A program made the position numbers and the translations under genes. The notes under the pieces are model-generated. The model was not told where the DNA came from, did not search any database, and worked only from the letters and a program-made list of their open reading frames with translations. A DNA stretch of 64,000 bases, from positions 1,271,252-1,335,251 of the forward strand of contig CM035314.1 of assembly GCA_002900995.3 (NCBI GenBank), given 5' to 3'. Source of the stretch: Ganoderma boninense. Its lineage: Eukaryota > Basidiomycota > Agaricomycetes > Polyporales > Polyporaceae. Below are positions 14,472-30,098 of this stretch, piece by piece (position 1 is the stretch's first letter; each line of letters begins with the position of its first letter).

Positions 14472-16607
14472 ATGATTGCAGCAGGACTGCTTCTCCTCGC
14501 TTCTTTTCCTTTCTCACTCGCCCATCATCATGGTGGTGGTGGGATTACGTGGCATATTTCCGCATGGAATCAACTTAGTGGTCGGACTCCGTCCTGCCAA
14601 CATCATTGGGCTCCACAACGCTCTCCTGGACATCAGTGACCCTACGAGTCCTAATTACGGTAAACATCTGTCCAGTGATGAGGTGTGTACTCTTTGCATG
14701 GTCACACTGACGTTTTAACCCTGTATTATATGACAGGCCAAAGCATTTGTTGCGCCCGCCCCAGAGACTATCCAAGCGGTCACGGGTTGGCTTGCTCAGC
14801 ATAATATCACAGCGAAGGTGGTCTCCCCATCTGGAGATCTCCTGCATATGGAGGTCGATGTAGATACCGTGAATGCACTCCTCACTGCCAACTATGTTCC
14901 TTCCCCCCACCCGGATACCGGCTCGACCGTTTATACGACCAACTCTTATTCGATCCCTTCAGAATTGGAGGGACATTTGGCTTTCGTTTACCCAACGACC
15001 AGGTGTGTGCAGCGTTGGATCAAACAGATCGTATGCCATTTACTGACGCCTTCTCTTCAGCGTCTTACCAGCCATTGTCAGCAATCCTTCAGCAACCAAG
15101 ATCAACTTGCCCAAGCACTCTCGCAGAACGCGGTCCAAGAGAGCCGCGATTTCCTCTTCTTGCGCCACAACAATGACTCCGCAGTGCCTCCAGGCGATCT
15201 ATAACATTCCCATCTCTCCTGCGACTGCGCCCGGCAACAGTATCGGAGTGAGCGGTTTTGCAAACGAAGTCGCGAACCAGACGGACCTACAGGTGCCACT
15301 TTCACCTAAGTACCTCATCGCCTGAGGGTGACTAACGAGTCCGTCTAGGCGTTCTTCCAGTCATTCCGTCCAGACATCACGAATGGCTCCTTCATTGTCC
15401 AGTCCATCGACGAGCGCACGGACACTGGCTCGGGAACAGTCGAAGCCGTAAGTCAATATGTCGAACATATATCTGATATGCGCTTTGCCCTTTCCTTGAG
15501 GGACTAAGACACTGCCTGCCGTAGAGCCTAGATATCCAATATACGACAGGTATCGCGACCAACGTCAACACCACGTTCCTGACAGTTGGTAGCCAGAATC
15601 AGGACGGCATCTTTGGCTTCCTCGATATCATCACCTCGCTCCTTGCGGAACAAGACCCGCCCCTCGTCCTCACGACGAGCTTTGGATTCGACGAGACGTT
15701 CTTCCAGACGAACCCTGACATCGCGAAGTACGCATTATTTATAGCCCCTGCCCCCTCCACACACCCCATTAATATCTCTGGCGCTCGCCCTGTAGCACGC
15801 TCTGCAACGCCTACGCACAGCTTGGCGCTCGTGGCACCAGCGTACTGTTCGCATCTGGAGATGGCGGTGTCGCGGGCAGTCGCTTCAGTGACACCTGCAA
15901 CGCAGACGGATCATTCGTGCCCACCTTCCCCAGTGGCTGTCCATAGTAAGTCTGCCTCGGGTCGTGCGATCAGCGCTGTTCAGAGCATATTTGTTCCGCG
16001 CACTGACACTGACATGGCGTGTATCACCATCAGCCTCACGTCGGTCGGGAGCACGCAGGGGAACAGCCCCGAGACGGCCGCCCAGTTCTCGTCAGGCGGC
16101 TTCTCCAACGTCTTCGCGCGCCCAGACTACCAGAGCGCGGCCGTGGAAGCGTACCTGAGCACGCTGGGACCACGAACGCGGGCCTGTTCAACACCTCGGG
16201 CCGCGCGTACCCCGATGTCTCGACGCAGGGCGTGAACTTCGCTGTGAATATTGCAGGGGAGCTCGAGGCGGTCTCTGGCACGAGCGCATCAAGCCCGACG
16301 TTCGCGAGCATCGTGGCGCTGCTCAACGACCAGCGGCTCAACGCCGGGAAGGCGCCACTCGGCTTCCTGAACCCGCTGCTGTACTCCACTGCCGCGGCTG
16401 CATTCAACGACATTACGTCTGGGAATAACCCGGGCTTGCAACACCACTGGCTTCCCGGCGGAGACGGGGTGGGATCCTGTACGTCATGCATCGTGTTTCG
16501 GCTTTTGGTCTTCTTGGGTGTCTGATTTCCCAAATCGGATGTAGGTGACTGGTCTCGGGACACCGGATTTCAACAAGCTGCTCTCTGCTGCCATGGCTGC
16601 GCCGTAG
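14472..16607 (+). CDS. Secreted sedolisin (family S53, tripeptidyl-peptidase-like), with two frame breaks
   Basis: Nine exons (14472-14532, 14579-14682, 14737-15002, 15061-15292, 15349-15447, 15525-15727, 15796-15945, 16034-16478, 16545-16607) give about 540 residues. A signal peptide (MIAAGLLLLASFPFSLA) precedes a pro-kumamolisin domain (VGLRPANIIGLHNALLDIS), then a basic site RRTRSKR that suits Kex2-type maturation. The catalytic Glu and Asp lie in VEASLDIQY, the Ser in VSGTSASSP, and the Ca-site end is GWDPVTGLGTPDFNKL. S53 enzymes are acid serine peptidases secreted for protein feeding. Exon 8 loses one base near 16,169 (TLG/TTNAG) and gains one near 16,436 (NNPG/CNTTGF); between them the +1 frame carries the conserved Ser region. 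The prodomain is shorter than usual just after the signal peptide. Confidence 0.85.
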
Positions 16608-17673
16608 AGGTCGCTGCCTAGGAGGAAGAACTGGTAGATGTTGGAGCCAAAAATGTGGTCTCGTCGTGGATATGAGACTTGCTATCCGATTATCCTTGTT
16701 ATAATGAGACATGCTGATGGTCAGAGTGAAGGGATGATGAATGAGAAGCCTTGATGTATGTATGCCCGTACAAACTAGTCTGAGTGCACTCTAGCCACGC
16801 CAGGTAGGCAATTGTCGCTCCAAATCCAGCGTTATCAGGACAGGTCATCCCAGGGTCATCCCAGGCATGTGCGAAATACCGTGTCCCGCTACTTATCAAA
16901 TGCGGACAGCATATTAGGATTGCCGAAGACCGCTTTCGTCAAGATGTGCAGTATTACATTGACCCTTAATTTTTGCTGTCTCTCTCAGAGCCTTCTGATA
17001 AGCATAAGTAGTCAGTACGTAACCGAGCCCGACGAGGCTTTCGCAGCGCCATGCCGTCATGATGCGTTACTGCGAGGGCGGGAACGAGTGCACGACGTCA
17101 TGCGCTGTGGCTACGTCTGGATGCGACCGTGCTGAAACTGTTCGAAGTCGGGGGGCCGGTTTTATGTTACCAGGTCGCAGCGGTCTGTTGATGGGAAATA
17201 AGCGGACTCGGAAATCATCCATTTCCTCCAAGTTTGAAGTTTCCTAACCTTTCCTTGTCTCGTACCTATCCGTTGTAGGCTCGTACGAGACAAAGCTTTC
17301 CGAGTGGGTTTCGACACCGACGCGTGACTGCATGTGACGCGGTGCTGACAGTGACCAGGGAAAACAAACATGAACGGAGCGCGACTCACGCCCCTCACCT
17401 GCCTTCACTCCCCAATCACCAGCTCATACGACCGCATATCCGAGGTACCTTCAGGCAAAGCCTGTAGCAGGCCCAAATTGCGACTGCAGCGCATCACTCG
17501 TGCCTCCTCCCTTTGCCTCTTCCAACTCCTCCACGCCACGATATCTGTTCCTGACTCAGAGACGAGAACCCTCAGGGATCTCCACCCAAATTACTCTTTG
17601 CGCCCACAGATGGCAAAGCATACACTCCGGAGGTGCTATCCAGTCAAAGTCTCTTCACTAAGATACCTCTCTA
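16608..17673. other. Intergenic, no gene seen
   Basis: No frame here shows conserved motifs or coherent splicing. It holds the sedolisin 3' flank and the promoter side of the orphan gene at 17674. Confidence 0.45.
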
Positions 17674-18354
17674 ATGCCGTTACACATGCAGGATCGCCGA
17701 ATTGTCTTTTCCCAGCAGCCCCTCGAAAGCCAGAGGCTTCCGAGGTACCTTATCCCTTCCCCCGCCTCCCGCATGAAACCCCCTGAGCTCAAGTACGGCT
17801 GGCGTCTCGGAGAACAGACATTCATGTCCCTAATCCGCACCCATTTCGAGGACGCCATTTACTACTCCCTCGGCCCGGAGCTCGACGACGACGGGAATGA
17901 ACCGGACCTACCACCAGAAGAGTTTCACCGTCTTTACCCAGACACACACTTGACGCTCTTTGGCATATCTATCGTCGACAGCATCCTCAAGTACTTGGAC
18001 GCACCGATCACAAATGCGAACAGGCAGTTGATCGACGTGGACTACTTGCGTGACTGCCAAGGGCGGCCGGACGTCGGCCTGTCGGTCGGCTCTACTTACA
18101 CCGGCAAGATGCTGCTAGAACCCTACTACTGCAAGCTTAAGGCCCTTGTTTCACCCAACGAGGATGCCAAGTGGTATCTGGGTTACAAGCACTGGCAGTG
18201 GCGGCGACAAGTGCCTGAAAAGGTGTCTAGACCCAAAGGTGAACAACGTCCGACAGTGCGAAACATCCGTTCTTATGCTGACCTTGACTTTTCCCCGATC
18301 TTAGAGACAAAAGCCGTCGCGACAGCGGTCAACAGGCCGACACCTGTTTCCTGA
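17674..18354 (+). CDS. Hypothetical intronless protein, 226 residues
   Basis: A single open frame with good coding composition runs from ATG 17674 to TGA 18352-18354. It has no signal peptide or membrane span. A Trp/Tyr-rich core (KYGWRLGEQTFMSLIRTHFE, YYSLGPELDDDG, WYLGYKHWQWRRQVPEK) suggests a small folded domain, and the tail is Thr/Pro-rich. An alternative start is Met33 (MKPPELKYGW). I recognise no family. Being intronless in an intron-rich region, it could be a young, lineage-restricted gene or belong to a fungal family of unknown function. Confidence 0.55.
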   Translation: MPLHMQDRRIVFSQQPLESQRLPRYLIPSPASRMKPPELKYGWRLGEQTFMSLIRTHFEDAIYYSLGPELDDDGNEPDLPPEEFHRLYPDTHLTLFGISIVDSILKYLDAPITNANRQLIDVDYLRDCQGRPDVGLSVGSTYTGKMLLEPYYCKLKALVSPNEDAKWYLGYKHWQWRRQVPEKVSRPKGEQRPTVRNIRSYADLDFSPILETKAVATAVNRPTPVS

Positions 18355-19676
18355 CCACTATCCATCCCAGGACGTCCTCCGAATCTACAATCCATTCGAT
18401 CGTCCCACTGGCCATCAATTGGTGGCAGGTCGTTTCCTGCTCTCGTGTACGCATTACTTATACATGTCCAAACACGATTATGTATATTACAACTTTGCTA
18501 AGATTCTGTTCGGCGTTCGCGACCTAATATGAATAGACGGAAGGCAACTTCGACCAGCAGTGAGGTTTGTGGCGCAACTGGTGAAAATGATTTGGTACCG
18601 GTTGCCTATTTTGTGCGTATCGACGATTCGTACGAGCCGCCCTCAGGGTGGACTGCGTATTGCTCGACTAACGGAGAGACTCGAACTTAACTTTTTAACA
18701 TGATAGGATTGGGTTCAAGTCGCGTGGCCGACGACGGCGCGTCGGTGCTTCTCGTAGGCGCCTAACATTCCATAATGAACAGTGATCGACAGCCGAGTCT
18801 GAGTCCGAGTCCATCCGCGATCCTCGGGCGACGAGTACTAAGGATCGTAGAATCCGGTACATAAGTAGCAGGTCAGCTTCCAACATTGCCTAGCGCAACT
18901 GTGATTCCCACTAACCAGTTCCTGATCCAGGCAACCGACGCATGAAACGACCACAAATGCCCCGCTGCAGCTGATGCTTGTCTCTATCATGCCCAGTTCT
19001 GTGCCGTGTTCTCACAGTAGTCACATCACGTTGCCATCCCCTCCTACGCCCGGCCCCTTGGACCGCCGCCCTGATGTCCAACTGTGATGGATAGCCACAT
19101 CCCGTACAGCTCTCCCTCGATCCCCCTTGTCTTTCTACGCCCTCGCAACTCTCTCAGTGCGAAACAAACTTCTCACCCAGCTCCGCAAGAAGAGCCTCCG
19201 CGTCTACCACCAGGGGACTCAAGCCCGCCCATGTTGTGACGATAATCATCGCGCCAACGCGTGAGAGGGATGCTCGTGTTCGCATCCTTCCAACGGCAAT
19301 GATGTGATGACGGACTGCTTTCAGGCCCAATGACAGTCCGCCATCCCATCATTTCCTCCAGATGCGACTCGGAAGCCGCGACCCGGCCACTTGGCCATAG
19401 CCGCCTGCCCCTGACGAGCCCTCAGTGCCCCGGACTCAGGACTGTATCCGGCTGCCATCTCCAACATCTCCTCCGACGCCTTCCTCGTTGCGACTTGGCC
19501 CTCCTTTGGCCGTCCTGGTTGTCGTCCGCCTTCATGTACTGACGCTGGACGTTCTCTCCTTCACCCCCACCGTGTCCTCCCTTTTCCCGCTCTTCCCCTT
19601 CCTTCGCAGATACTCTGGGGTCCTTCTTTTGTCATCTAGCCAACCTGCCTTGCTGGGGCTTGCGGCGACTCGACCA
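18355..19676. other. Intergenic, no gene seen
   Basis: The stretch is the 3' flank of the orphan gene and the promoter and CT-rich leader (19,400-19,676) of the membrane-protein gene. No supported coding or RNA feature. Confidence 0.45.
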
Positions 19677-21739
19677 ATGGATTCTCTAGGTCGAATATTG
19701 GCTTTCTTCCTCCTCTTCTCTTCTTTGCTTGTGCAGACGTGCCGTGCCGATCACACCTTCAACTGGGGTCTGGGTCCCAACAGCAACGTGCGTGTATCGT
19801 CACTTCCGAATTTCGTGGGCGGGTGTTCTGAGCATTCCTTGGGCATCAGTTTATCCAACAAACGTTCTCGGAATGCGACCAGGTTCCAGTTCGCCTCATC
19901 CCCCTCCAGAATTCAACGACTGTGAATAGTACGGGGCCCTATTACATGTTCGCCTTCGCCCCGGAGGGTGTGACAATGGTGTCGCACATCGGAGACAATC
20001 AGGATTCCTTGGTGTGGCAGGTGCAGAATCCTAAAGGTACGGCTTCCCGTATTTATTCTCATAGGCCCAGTGCACAACTTTCGCATTCCAGGATCCAATC
20101 TTCTACTCACCGTCGTTGATGGCAATAACAATACCGGAGGTTTTGCAAACTCTTATTATAGCGTTATCGGTATGTGGAAGTGGAATGACCTTCCCCCTCC
20201 CTATATCTAATGACTTATCAATATATTCAGCTGGAGACACCTCCTGCCAGCCACCGACTCCGAAGGACCCTCCAGTAGTCCAGGCCAATGTCTCCACCAC
20301 TATTAACACATGCGATCCTTGGGGACTCACGATTATTGGCGGCGTCATGCCGTACACCATCTCCCTTGCGGCTCTCAATTCAACCGTCATCACGACTGTC
20401 CCGCTGGGGCCCGGTAACGACGTGCTGACCTTCATTGACCGGGCGGACCCTGGCACGCAGTTACTGGGTAAGTTCCACTCCCTCTATTTTGTCGTCATCT
20501 TGTTCTGAACGACCGGAATAGCTGCCGTTGTGGATGCGTCAGTAACTATTTTCATCCGTTCCTGCCATTTACTAATCACGCTGGCTTCGTCTCGACAGCA
20601 CGGGCCAGTGGGGTATTTCGTCTGTAGCAGTCCACACTGCAGGAGCTCCTGTATTGCCTGGCGACTGCCCTGGGCTGAATACCAGCTCCGCGACCTCAGC
20701 ACAGATCCGAGCTCAAAAAGCAGCAGCAGCAGCAGCGGCGTCAGCTGCCGCGCGTGCTGCTAAAGCGAAGAATACTGCCATCGCGCTCGGTGTGGTTTTC
20801 GGGCTCGTGGTGCCGCTGATTCTCGCGGGGGTGGCCTTCTGGTATTGGCGGCGTCGCAGGCAACTTATGTCCCGAGGAGTTGTCGACGGTCAAGATGCAC
20901 GACCTCGACCGTTCGACCCTGCATCGCCGGAACGCGCGTTGGAGCGGCCGAGCCTGAGCCTCGATACCCGGATGGTGCAAGTCAGCAGCCAGCCTCAGCG
21001 TACCCCATCGTGGGTTGTCGACGTCAACTCACACTCGTCCGACCGCCAGACAGACAGTCCGACATCGTTCGACATGGCATCCACAGAGATCGGCGGGGCG
21101 GCAAGCATGCCCATACCCTATCTCACATCACCGGCAGTGCAGTCCTCGGCCGTGTCAATGATCCGCTCACCGCAGTCGCAGTTCCCAATCTCTGCCGTGT
21201 CGCGGGCGCCGTCGGTCGCGCGGACACTCGTTCCCCCCGAGGTCGCACTGCTCACGCCGAACTCGACGTCCCCCGCAGCGACGCTGTCCCCCTCGCAGCG
21301 GTACCGCAAGATGCTCGAGGCGCACGCGGAGGCGCAGGCAGCGCGTGCACGGGGCTCGGGCTCAGGCATTGGCTCGGCGACGCCGTCTCTGGCGGGGTCG
21401 AGCATTCGCGTCGCAGGGCCGTCGTCGCGGCCCCTTGTGCAACGGTCGCAGTCGGCGGGTCCGCCGCGCCCGTTCCCCACACAGTCGACCGCGCGACGCG
21501 TCGGCACGTCCCTGCGCATGCCGCCCGTCGCGGCCATCCCGGAGTCGGAGCCGGGCGTTGGCCCAGACATCATCATCCAGCACAGGGATGGAGGCATCGT
21601 CGAGGAGCTCCCGCCGCCGTACCCCGTCGACAGCAGGTATCCGGGGCCTGCGGATGCTGGGCCGAGCACGATGGCGGTGCCCTTGGGCGAGCCGGAGTCG
21701 CCTCCGCTGATGGGCCCGTCGGGGTCTGGGGGTCAATAG
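19677..21739 (+). CDS. Single-pass membrane protein with signal peptide and long cytoplasmic tail
   Basis: Six exons (19677-19787, 19850-20036, 20092-20169, 20231-20467, 20522-20537, 20599-21739) join in phase to 589 residues. Exon 5 is a 16 nt micro-exon (AAVVDA). The order is: signal peptide (MDSLGRILAFFLLFSSLLVQ), an extracellular region of two similar beta-type modules (CDQVPVRLIPLQ... and CDPWGLTIIGGVMPYTISL) with several N-glycosylation sites, an Ala-rich linker, one transmembrane helix (ALGVVFGLVVPLILAGVAFW) followed by RRRR, and a Ser/Pro-rich cytoplasmic tail of about 270 residues. This layout is common among basidiomycete surface proteins of unknown role, loosely like Mid2/Wsc or Skg6 sensors. 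A sensor or wall-stress role is inference from architecture. Confidence 0.8.
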
Positions 21740-23474
21740 CGCTGTTCTAGGGTGTGTTGGTGGATATGTATTCGGAGGAGTACATGTCATTCTTGCATTC
21801 TGCGTTCACTTGGTTGGGAAGCTGGTATCTTGTTTTCAGCTTATTTTCTTAGTTTTTACCCCACTCCTCTTCGTCTTCTGACGACCTGCTAGTCTCAGGC
21901 CTACACTTTTTGCATGTTGGCGGGTGGGTGGTTGTGCAGACACGTTGCTCGCGCTGTGTATAACCATCATCGACGCCTCGACGGTCTTTTCTCTCTTTGT
22001 ATCGTACTGTAGCCCAAGTTGTATGATATGGAGATGAGCTCTGAGAGGCACTGCCCGAGATCCACGAAACTACACGTATATGGGTGTCGCTGAGCTCACG
22101 GTAGAAGTATTCATGTGGCTGGAAGGCTCATGGAACTCAGGGAACAGAGTCACCATGCGGCGACCAAGTCCGGAACAGAGGGGTTGTCGGCAGGACCTGA
22201 GTACCGTGGAACGGTCGTAGTCGTGCCAGTGGGATGAAGTACTTTTCGGCGGCATTCGCCGAGGCAGTGCAGGCGCCGTGCGCTCCGATGTACACGGGCG
22301 ACGTTTCGGTGAGCGTCGTCTTCTCCGAGTCGTGGTGGAGAGCGCCGGTCATTTCGAATTGCTTGCAACGAATTCGAGTTCCCCGATTTTAGACTGGGGA
22401 GAGTCGCTAAAGAGCTCCTTTCCAAGTCGGCATAACATTCTCCCGAGAGTTACAGACTCTGAGCCTTGTAGGAGCTTGAAATTGCGCGTCAGCAAGTAGT
22501 CTGAGTTGCCAAGCGCCGAGCCGCGAGTTCGCTGGGCGTCTGAGTTACCTCTTTCGGAGCAGTTTGAGAGCAGGATAGCCACCTGAATTGCTCTCTGGTG
22601 GAGTGTGACCTTGGTAGCTTGTGGGTGGAAGCCGCTGTCGAATTAATACTCCAATTGCCGGTGAATGCTCTTGACAGGGCTGGCAGAAGAGTCAAAATGA
22701 CTTTGCAGTCGGTGGCATGTCTAGCATCACTCATGCTTCTATTGGGATTGAAGCTAATACCAAGTCAGTTCGCTTTATCTGATAAGTAGTATGGTAATAC
22801 TGACGGAAGCCATTTGGAAGCGGGGTGCATATGGGGGTTCGGCGCCGCAACTGCCACAGCTGCAGGAAGCGAAGGGGCGGTGCCGTTGTCCTTTATGCAG
22901 GTTCAAAGCCTCTGCAGACCAACTGGAAATGTCAGATGATGTGGATACGGTGCTGAGCTCGTACTCAAGGTTCAGGGAATAGCGGATTCGGATGTCACGG
23001 CTCATCCAACGGGTTTGCGCCGAGGTTTGGAGGATGCAGCAAGGCATGTCAATGTCAATGTTTGTTTGTTTGAGCGCATGCGATAAGTGGCTCTGGACTG
23101 CGGCGAGAGTGAGCTCTGGATGCGCCTGGACAGTGCCTGGTCTGGGGAGGTGCGACTGCTAACGTGGTAAGCGCATATGTCGAGGCTTATGTCGTGGTGC
23201 ATCACACCGGATTTCGGAAGAACCCGATAAGGCATCTGACATAAGCGGCAGGGAGGGGGCGCCGGTGGAGGGACTCGGCGGTGGCTTGAGCTCGCGACAG
23301 AATTCAGCCTGCAAGTCCTCCCGACTCTCAGCCTCGTCCTCGACGCCGACCACGCTCTCGCAGGCCTCTTCCTATCATTATTCCGTCTACGTCTCTCTTC
23401 CTACGTGTCCGTTATTCCCTTCGACACAATAGCACGCCCACTTTCCTACGCCCGCTCCGGGAGGACAGTCCTCG
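21740..23474. other. Intergenic, no gene seen
   Basis: Frames of up to 91 codons overlap on both strands without motifs. The last 150 nt before 23475 are CT-rich, like a fungal promoter and leader for the demethylase gene. Confidence 0.45.
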
Positions 23475-27607
<4,133 letters not shown>

Positions 27608-27947
27608 TGACTTGGCTACTCTGCGACTGTCAGTTTGTGCGTTGGGTGACATAGTTGGTCCTGTTGGTTTGTCGTGACGTTGTATATTACCGTACTTTAG
27701 TGGCATACATAAAAGGGCATGTATATGAGTCCCAAGATTGCAGATATCGACCAGGACGGTATGGATATTGTGTAGAGTTTCCGAACGCTCATGGAGGTAA
27801 CGAAATATTCATGAGTCCGGCGGTCCCCAGAACAGCGCTATTGCATAAGCCCACGTTCATCCTAGCTACGGAACAACATCCCAAATAATCTCCGGTTGTT
27901 CGAACCTCTCATAAGGCTCCCATCTGGCTCGATGCCAATCCATGCTC

Positions 27948-30035
27948 CTAGTGGTCCTCCGAAGAGAGCGCGTCATAAACTGGGCACAAACGCGACCACT
28001 CATAAGGCACGGGGTTTGCCTGCTTCACGCGGGGTATTTCCTCAGCTAGGGCGACAGCGAAGCCAGCCTCGAGGTGGAAATCGATATGGCAATGGAGGAA
28101 CCAGGGGCCGGGGTTGTCTGTCCGGAAACGGATCGTGACGTTGTCGTTCGCCGCGGACGTGCCCGTCGAGACGGTGTCACGCCATACGGGGTTGCGGTAG
28201 TTGTACACGGTCGAACCGGCGCTGCGTACCACCGCAAAAACGTGCTGTCAGGAAGAGTGCGGTCAGTGTCAAGAGCTCTAGTGAGTGGATGGCGCGAAGA
28301 GGAGAGAAGCACGTACGCCGTGCATGTGGAAGGGATGGGGACTACCGGGGGCGCGGGCGGTCGCGGGGAAGGTGATTTCGATAGACGAGTGGGAGGGGAG
28401 AGAATAAACGCTGCCAGGAGGTAGGAGGTCTTGGGCGGCTTCCTTACCGCTTAGGATCTGTAGGAGGACGGGGATGGGAGGGGGAGTAAATGTGGCGTTG
28501 TTGATAAAGAAGTTCGTGCCGTTGAAGTCAAAAGCCATGTTAAGGGCCAAGTCGACCCCTCCGGGCTCGGGCCTACCAGGCTGCCAGTGCGATGAAGACG
28601 TGTGAGTGTTTCGCGTGGGTTATTTTTACTGGTGAATCACGTACTGTCCACCGCGGAATGAAGGGATGGAGGTCGGTTTCTTGGAGAAGGTTCTGCGTCG
28701 ATTGCTGAGACGTCACAGGCTCGACCACGTTGGCACCGTCGTAGCGCAGTATGGCAGAGTTGATACCACCTGCGAACCCGAGGGTACCAACGTTTGGGTT
28801 GGCCCGAATCCAATAATTGTCAATGGTTTGGTTTGCACTGAGCTATAGAGATGCCCTTTTTGAGTTCCACTTCGCGATCGGCACGATCAGAGGAGCTCAC
28901 CACAAAGGAATAACGTTGTGCGGCCAAGATCTGGATAGCGTTGACGGTGACGGGTTGGGTCTCGACACCATCGGCTTCAATGACAGTCAGCTCGTGTCCG
29001 TCAATGCTGAAGGTGTAGGCAGGGTCGCATGATAGCGACACTAGGCGGAAGCGATAGCTTTCACATGTTCAACATCTTCACGCGAGTTGACAATTGACCA
29101 TGCACGTACCGCTTGCCATGCGTAACGTTGATAACAGCGAGGTCTGCACCGGGCGTATCAGGACTGCGACCAAGACCGTTGATGAGGGTGGAATTGGCGA
29201 GTCCAGCTCTGGGCCGTACGGAATGTGAGCATGTTTTTCTGGTTGAACAGAGGCACATACTCACGGAAAACGTGGACCAAGCTTGGCGGCAAAATGATAC
29301 CAGTCTGCGAGAGTGATGACGGTCGAGTCTATAGAACATTATGAAGACACGTTCGAGCGGCAAGGCCAGCGGAATCCTACCATCATCGACGTCGTAGAGC
29401 CATCCAAGAGGATCGAAAGGGTCATACACCACCAATGGCCCTCTCAGACCATCACAATATTGTGTAGAGAGATGGCTGTGGTACCAGAAGGTGCCTAAAT
29501 CGACACGATAAATATCAGCGGCCTCAATCAAACAGCACAAAAATACTGACCAGCCTGATCGGGAACTCGGAAGTCATACAGAAACGAGTCCCCACTAGCG
29601 ATCGGGCACTGTGTGACGAAAGCGGGCCCATCAGCCCAATTGGTGGTTCTCTGGAAGAGGCCGTGCCAGTGCTAGGGAAAAGACGTCAGGATGGGGGATA
29701 GACACGGCAGGGTGAATGAGACATACGATGCTCGTCGTCTTCAACATGGTGTGGTTGGTCATCTTGTTAATGACATTGAGCCTGAAGTTGTCTCCCTATA
29801 GCCAGGTATTCAGCAAGGCATTGTGTAATACTAACTGCAATACGAGACAGACCATGTTACCAGTAATGAGAGGTGAGGGGAAGACGCCGTTTACCACGAC
29901 GGCGGCGCGGGAAAAGCCATCCGGGGAGATGTCTGAATTGGAGATGACTAGATCAGCGACAGGTCCAATGGCCGCAAACGCAGATGCGGCGAAAAAGACA
30001 ATGAAGTAGGGGAGCAATGCAACGAGTCTGGCCAT
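27948..30035 (-). CDS. Laccase (multicopper oxidase, secreted)
   Basis: Ten exons (30035-29853, 29795-29727, 29671-29551, 29494-29381, 29328-29265, 29208-29110, 29057-28901, 28842-28645, 28580-28317, 28244-27948) join in phase to 521 residues, the usual laccase size. A signal peptide ([21 protein letters not shown]) leads to [11 protein letters not shown]. All four copper-binding motifs are present: HWHG (85-88), YHSH (129-132), HPFHMHG (417-423) and [12 protein letters not shown] (474-485). The residue at the type-1 axial position is Phe485, associated with high-redox-potential laccases. The enzyme oxidises phenols with oxygen and is secreted for lignin, pigment or detoxification chemistry. 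A TATAAA box lies about 58 nt upstream of the ATG. It converges with the demethylase gene 340 nt away. Confidence 0.95.
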
Positions 30036-30092
30036 GAGGGGCACAGGTAGAGAAGACCGGTCTCAGATGAGTCGGCACTGAGTTGAGGGTGC

Positions 30093-30098
30093 TTTATA
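30093..30098 (-). promoter_or_regulatory. TATA box of the laccase gene
   Basis: The minus strand reads GATATAAAGC, with TATAAA 58 nt upstream of the laccase ATG at 30035. This spacing is normal for a strongly inducible fungal promoter. Confidence 0.5.

Noticed and set aside
18690..18730. GGGTTCAAGTC, T-arm-like
   Set aside because: No cloverleaf could be folded around it.
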